A stretch of 8,326 nt of DNA from Burkholderiaceae bacterium (lineage in GTDB: Bacteria > Pseudomonadota > Gammaproteobacteria > Burkholderiales > Burkholderiaceae): the NCBI GenBank assembly GCA_947457745.1, contig CANGWT010000066.1:1-8326 (forward strand), written 5' to 3'. A model generated the notes under the pieces. The model made no database searches. It saw only the letters and a list, made by a program, of their open reading frames with translations, and was not told where the DNA came from. Of this stretch, positions 6,273 to 8,326 are shown one piece after another (position 1 is the stretch's first letter; every line of letters begins with the position of its first letter). Both the position numbers and the translations under genes were made by a program.

Positions 6273-7679
6273 CTACTCTGCTTTCTCTTGTATTGCAGTC
6301 AATATTTTGTGATGCACGCCACCAAAGCCGCCGTTACTCATCACCAGAATGTGATCACCAGGCTTCGCTTCATTTGCAACGGCCTTAACCAAAGCAGATA
6401 AATCATCAAAGGCTGCAGCACGATCGTCACCCTTTGTATTTAATGGGGCTAAGACTTCATTTAAATCCCAACCCAAGGAATCTTTGCCAGTACTAGCACC
6501 ATAAGCAAAAATCTTGTCGGCTGCCTCCAGACTATTAGGTAGCTGGGCTTTCATCACCCCTAGCTTCATCGTATTAGAGCGGGGCTCTAATACAGCCAAA
6601 ATTCTTGACTGCCCTACGCGACGACGAAGACCATCTACCGTGGTAATAATTGCGGTTGGGTGATGTGCAAAGTCATCATAGACGGTCACCTCATTCGCCA
6701 CACCAATTGTTTCTAAACGACGCTTCACATTTTTGAACTCAGCTAAAGCGCAAGCAGCATTAGCTGGTGAAATACCAATATGATTTGCAGAGGCAATAGC
6801 TGCTAGCGCATTGAGTTGATTGTGACGACCCATGACCCCAGAGTCTGGATCCCATGTCACAGTTGCAACTTGCTCACCCTCTTGCAAAACAATAAAGCCA
6901 TCAGCCTCTTGAGAGATCAAAGACCAAGCATTGTGTTTGTCTTGGCCAAACTTTTCAACAGGAGCCCAAGCGCCTCTTGCAACAACTCTTTCTAAAGCGG
7001 ACTCTTCGCCATTAACTACAACGAGACCATTGCCTGGCACGGTTCGCACTAAATGATGAAACTGCGTTTCAATTGCAGCAAGATCAGTAAAAATATCGGC
7101 GTGATCAAACTCGAGGTTGTTTAATAAAGCAGTACGCGGACGATAATGAACAAACTTACTGCGCTTATCAAAAAACGCCGTGTCGTATTCATCCGCTTCA
7201 ATAACAAAATACTGACTTTCACCCAAGCGGGCGGATACAGTGAAATTCAATGGTACTCCGCCAATTAAGTAACCCGGCTTGTAATCATTGAACTCCAAAA
7301 TCCAGGCCAACATAGCAGAAGTCGTTGTTTTACCGTGCGTACCAGCAACTGCCAATACATGCCTACCAAAAAGCACTTGCTCGCCTAGCCATTGAGGCCC
7401 AGAGGTGTATGGAAGACCTTGATTAAGGATGGCCTCCATCAATGGATTGCCACGTGAAACAACATTGCCGATCACAAACAAATCGGGCATCGTCTCAAAC
7501 TGTAATAATTGGTCGGGCGAGAACCCCTCAATGAGCTCAATACCCTGCGCCTCAAGCTGCGTGCTCATTGGTGGATATACGTTGGCATCACAGCCAGTAA
7601 CACGATGTCCGGCCTGCCGAGCGATTGCGGCAATGCCGCCCATGAAAGTACCGCAAATGCCCAAGATATGAATATGCAT
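6273..7679 (-). CDS. mpl: UDP-N-acetylmuramate:L-alanyl-gamma-D-glutamyl-meso-diaminopimelate ligase (murein recycling)
   Basis: Mpl is a cytoplasmic ATP-dependent ligase that joins recycled tripeptide L-Ala-gamma-D-Glu-meso-DAP to UDP-MurNAc, feeding it back into peptidoglycan precursors. The 468-residue protein has the three-domain Mur ligase layout. MHIHILGICGTFMGGIA at the N-terminus is the Mpl-type UDP-binding loop and closely resembles E. coli Mpl, which fixes the start. The ATP-binding loop GTHGKTTT is at 113-120, EADEYDTAFF at 161-170, NNLEFDHADIF at 187-197, GRHNQLNALA at 284-293 and YDDFAHHPTA at 334-343. EADEYD, FDHADIF and this N-terminus favour Mpl over MurC. It is the first gene of the minus-strand block, 26 bp from divergent tlpA. 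It has no Shine-Dalgarno sequence: the bases just before the ATG read TTCCCCA. Confidence 0.95.
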   Translation of the reverse strand: MHIHILGICGTFMGGIAAIARQAGHRVTGCDANVYPPMSTQLEAQGIELIEGFSPDQLLQFETMPDLFVIGNVVSRGNPLMEAILNQGLPYTSGPQWLGEQVLFGRHVLAVAGTHGKTTTSAMLAWILEFNDYKPGYLIGGVPLNFTVSARLGESQYFVIEADEYDTAFFDKRSKFVHYRPRTALLNNLEFDHADIFTDLAAIETQFHHLVRTVPGNGLVVVNGEESALERVVARGAWAPVEKFGQDKHNAWSLISQEADGFIVLQEGEQVATVTWDPDSGVMGRHNQLNALAAIASANHIGISPANAACALAEFKNVKRRLETIGVANEVTVYDDFAHHPTAIITTVDGLRRRVGQSRILAVLEPRSNTMKLGVMKAQLPNSLEAADKIFAYGASTGKDSLGWDLNEVLAPLNTKGDDRAAAFDDLSALVKAVANEAKPGDHILVMSNGGFGGVHHKILTAIQEKAE

Positions 7680-7685
7680 TGGGGA

Positions 7686-7691
7686 ATTTTA
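7686..7691 (-). promoter_or_regulatory. Possible -10 element for mpl and the downstream block
   Basis: On the minus strand this reads TAAAAT, five of six matches to the -10 consensus, and ends six bases before the mpl ATG. A start site seven bases downstream would fall on or beside that ATG, giving a leaderless message, consistent with the missing ribosome-binding site. I see no good -35 hexamer at 16-18 bp spacing, so the match could be chance in an AT-rich gap. Confidence 0.2.
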
Positions 7692-7694
7692 GCT

Positions 7695-7700
7695 AAGGAG
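7695..7700 (+). promoter_or_regulatory. Shine-Dalgarno sequence for the tlpA-like gene
   Basis: AAGGAG lies five bases before the ATG at 7706, a near-ideal ribosome-binding site. It supports this start for the thioredoxin-like protein and contrasts with the lack of any such site before mpl on the other strand. Confidence 0.85.
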
Positions 7701-7705
7701 CAGCA

Positions 7706-8233
7706 ATGAACCGAAGACAGTGGATTAGCATCATTGGAATTAGTCTCGTAGCCCTGGCTGCAGGAGTCCTGACTTCTCAATGGATCTACAGGGCAGGGTT
7801 GGCAGATGACCCTGCTATTAAAGCCTTTTTTGCTAACCCATGGCAAACACCCGATGGAAAATCAGTCGACACCAAAGAATGGCGCGGAAAAGTCTTGATT
7901 GTGAACTTTTGGGCCTCTTGGTGCCCTCCCTGCGTTGAAGAAATGCCCACTTTGGACAAATTACAGCAAGAGTTCAAAGCGCAAAATGTCTTATTTGTCG
8001 GCATTGGCATCGATTCACCATCTAATATTCGTCAATTCCTAGAAAAAACCCCAGTTTCTTATCCGATTGTGATCGGTGGACTTGAGGGCAGCAATATCTC
8101 GAAGCAGATGGGGAATGCCCAAGGAGCACTTCCTTACACCGTCATCATCAATACCCAGGGCAAGGCGACTAGTAGCAAATTAGGAAAGATAAGCGAAGAA
8201 GAGCTCAAAAGTGCAATTAAATCAGCTTTATAA
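7706..8233 (+). CDS. TlpA-like membrane-anchored thioredoxin-fold thiol-disulfide oxidoreductase
   Basis: This is predicted to be a periplasm-facing redox protein of the TlpA/ResA/DsbE group, which usually reduces disulfides in client proteins such as apocytochrome c or copper chaperones. It has 175 residues. A short basic N-terminus (MNRRQ) leads into a hydrophobic segment at about 7-27 that is probably an uncleaved anchor or signal. The thioredoxin fold follows, with VLIVNFWASWCPPC at 63-76 (active-site Cys73 and Cys76), a GIGID segment near 99-103, and a cis-proline loop ALPYTVII at 141-148 (Pro143). The start is supported by a strong AAGGAG. The gene diverges from mpl, and its promoter must overlap the mpl 5' end because the gap is only 26 bp. 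No cytochrome c biogenesis gene is in the window, so the client is unknown. Confidence 0.9.
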   Translation: MNRRQWISIIGISLVALAAGVLTSQWIYRAGLADDPAIKAFFANPWQTPDGKSVDTKEWRGKVLIVNFWASWCPPCVEEMPTLDKLQQEFKAQNVLFVGIGIDSPSNIRQFLEKTPVSYPIVIGGLEGSNISKQMGNAQGALPYTVIINTQGKATSSKLGKISEEELKSAIKSAL

Positions 8234-8326
8234 GACTTTTTAGATGATCTTTGTAATTACTCTATAGGTCAAAATTAGCAGTTTCTGAGCTAAATATTGC
8301 AATATTTACGCTTCAAATCTTAAAAA
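8234..8326. other. Non-coding tail downstream of tlpA
   Basis: These 93 AT-rich bases carry no open frame of note, no tRNA and no clear intrinsic terminator. The one clear structure is the 18-bp palindrome at 8291-8308. The region is probably the upstream or promoter region of the next gene, which lies outside the window. In Burkholderiales I would expect aroQ and accB/accC after such a tlpA gene, but that cannot be checked here. Confidence 0.5.
8291..8308. repeat. Perfect 18-bp AT-rich palindrome (possible operator)
   Basis: TAAATATTGCAATATTTA equals its own reverse complement over all 18 bases. As RNA it could form a seven-pair stem with a TGCA loop, extendable by AGC (8288-8290) pairing with GCT (8310-8312) around one bulged base. 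No run of T follows on either strand, so a standard terminator is unlikely. The length and symmetry would suit the operator of a dimeric repressor, but I cannot assign a regulator family. Confidence 0.5.

Noticed and set aside
6273..7679. Mpl gene read as murC (UDP-MurNAc:L-Ala ligase)
   Set aside because: The N-terminal HILGICGTFMGGIA loop, the EADEYD motif and NNLEFDHADIF are typical of Mpl, and no other mur genes are adjacent.
7706..7726. Twin-arginine (Tat) signal in the TlpA-like protein, because of the early Arg-Arg
   Set aside because: MNRRQWISII lacks the S/T-RR-x-F-L-K pattern well enough to call Tat. A plain Sec anchor with basic N-terminus explains it better.
7565..7846. 93-codon minus-strand open frame overlapping the mpl and tlpA starts
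   Set aside because: It spans the 5' ends of two well-supported divergent genes in a different frame and shows no domain. Both conserved N-termini contradict it.
8251..8279. Possible promoter for a gene right of the window (TTGTAA with ATTAGC or AAAATT downstream)
   Set aside because: The -35 matches four of six positions and the -10 only about three. In an AT-rich gap this is expected by chance.

Overview
The window looks like an ordinary housekeeping stretch of a betaproteobacterial chromosome. It most resembles the Burkholderiaceae, and Polynucleobacter in particular. That placement is inferred from protein family types (group-2 PyrF, Mpl, a betaproteobacterial-type RNase II/R relative), the gene neighbourhood and a base composition that is only moderately GC by eye. 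No database search was possible. No mobile element, RNA gene, CRISPR array or phage-like segment was found, and coding density is very high.

Layout. At the left edge, the first 19 codons of a minus-strand gene that looks like corA (Mg2+ transporter) run off the window. It diverges from pyrF (plus strand; orotidine-5'-phosphate decarboxylase). pyrF converges with only 15 bp to spare on a tightly packed six-gene minus-strand block. In transcription order this block is mpl, a fabG-type reductase gene, an RNB-domain exoribonuclease gene, a tonB-like gene, aroE and mtgA. Junctions inside the block range from a 17-bp overlap to 41 bp, so it is probably one transcription unit. Divergent from mpl, 26 bp away, is a tlpA-like membrane-anchored thioredoxin gene. 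The last 93 bp are non-coding and contain a perfect 18-bp AT-rich palindrome.

How the genes fit together. Mpl reattaches recycled murein tripeptide to UDP-MurNAc. MtgA polymerises glycan strands from lipid II. AroE is a shikimate-pathway step, PyrF makes UMP, and the FabG-type enzyme reduces a 3-oxoacyl thioester. The TonB-like protein and TlpA act at the envelope, and the RNB protein degrades RNA. The block therefore mixes cell-wall synthesis and recycling with central metabolism rather than forming one pathway.

I do not see an undescribed multi-gene system. The points most worth a second look are the downstream palindrome, the absence of a Shine-Dalgarno sequence before mpl although it must start its own transcript, altered residues at conserved RNB positions, two cysteine pairs in the predicted periplasmic part of MtgA, and a TonB-like protein with a charged coiled-coil linker instead of a proline-rich one.
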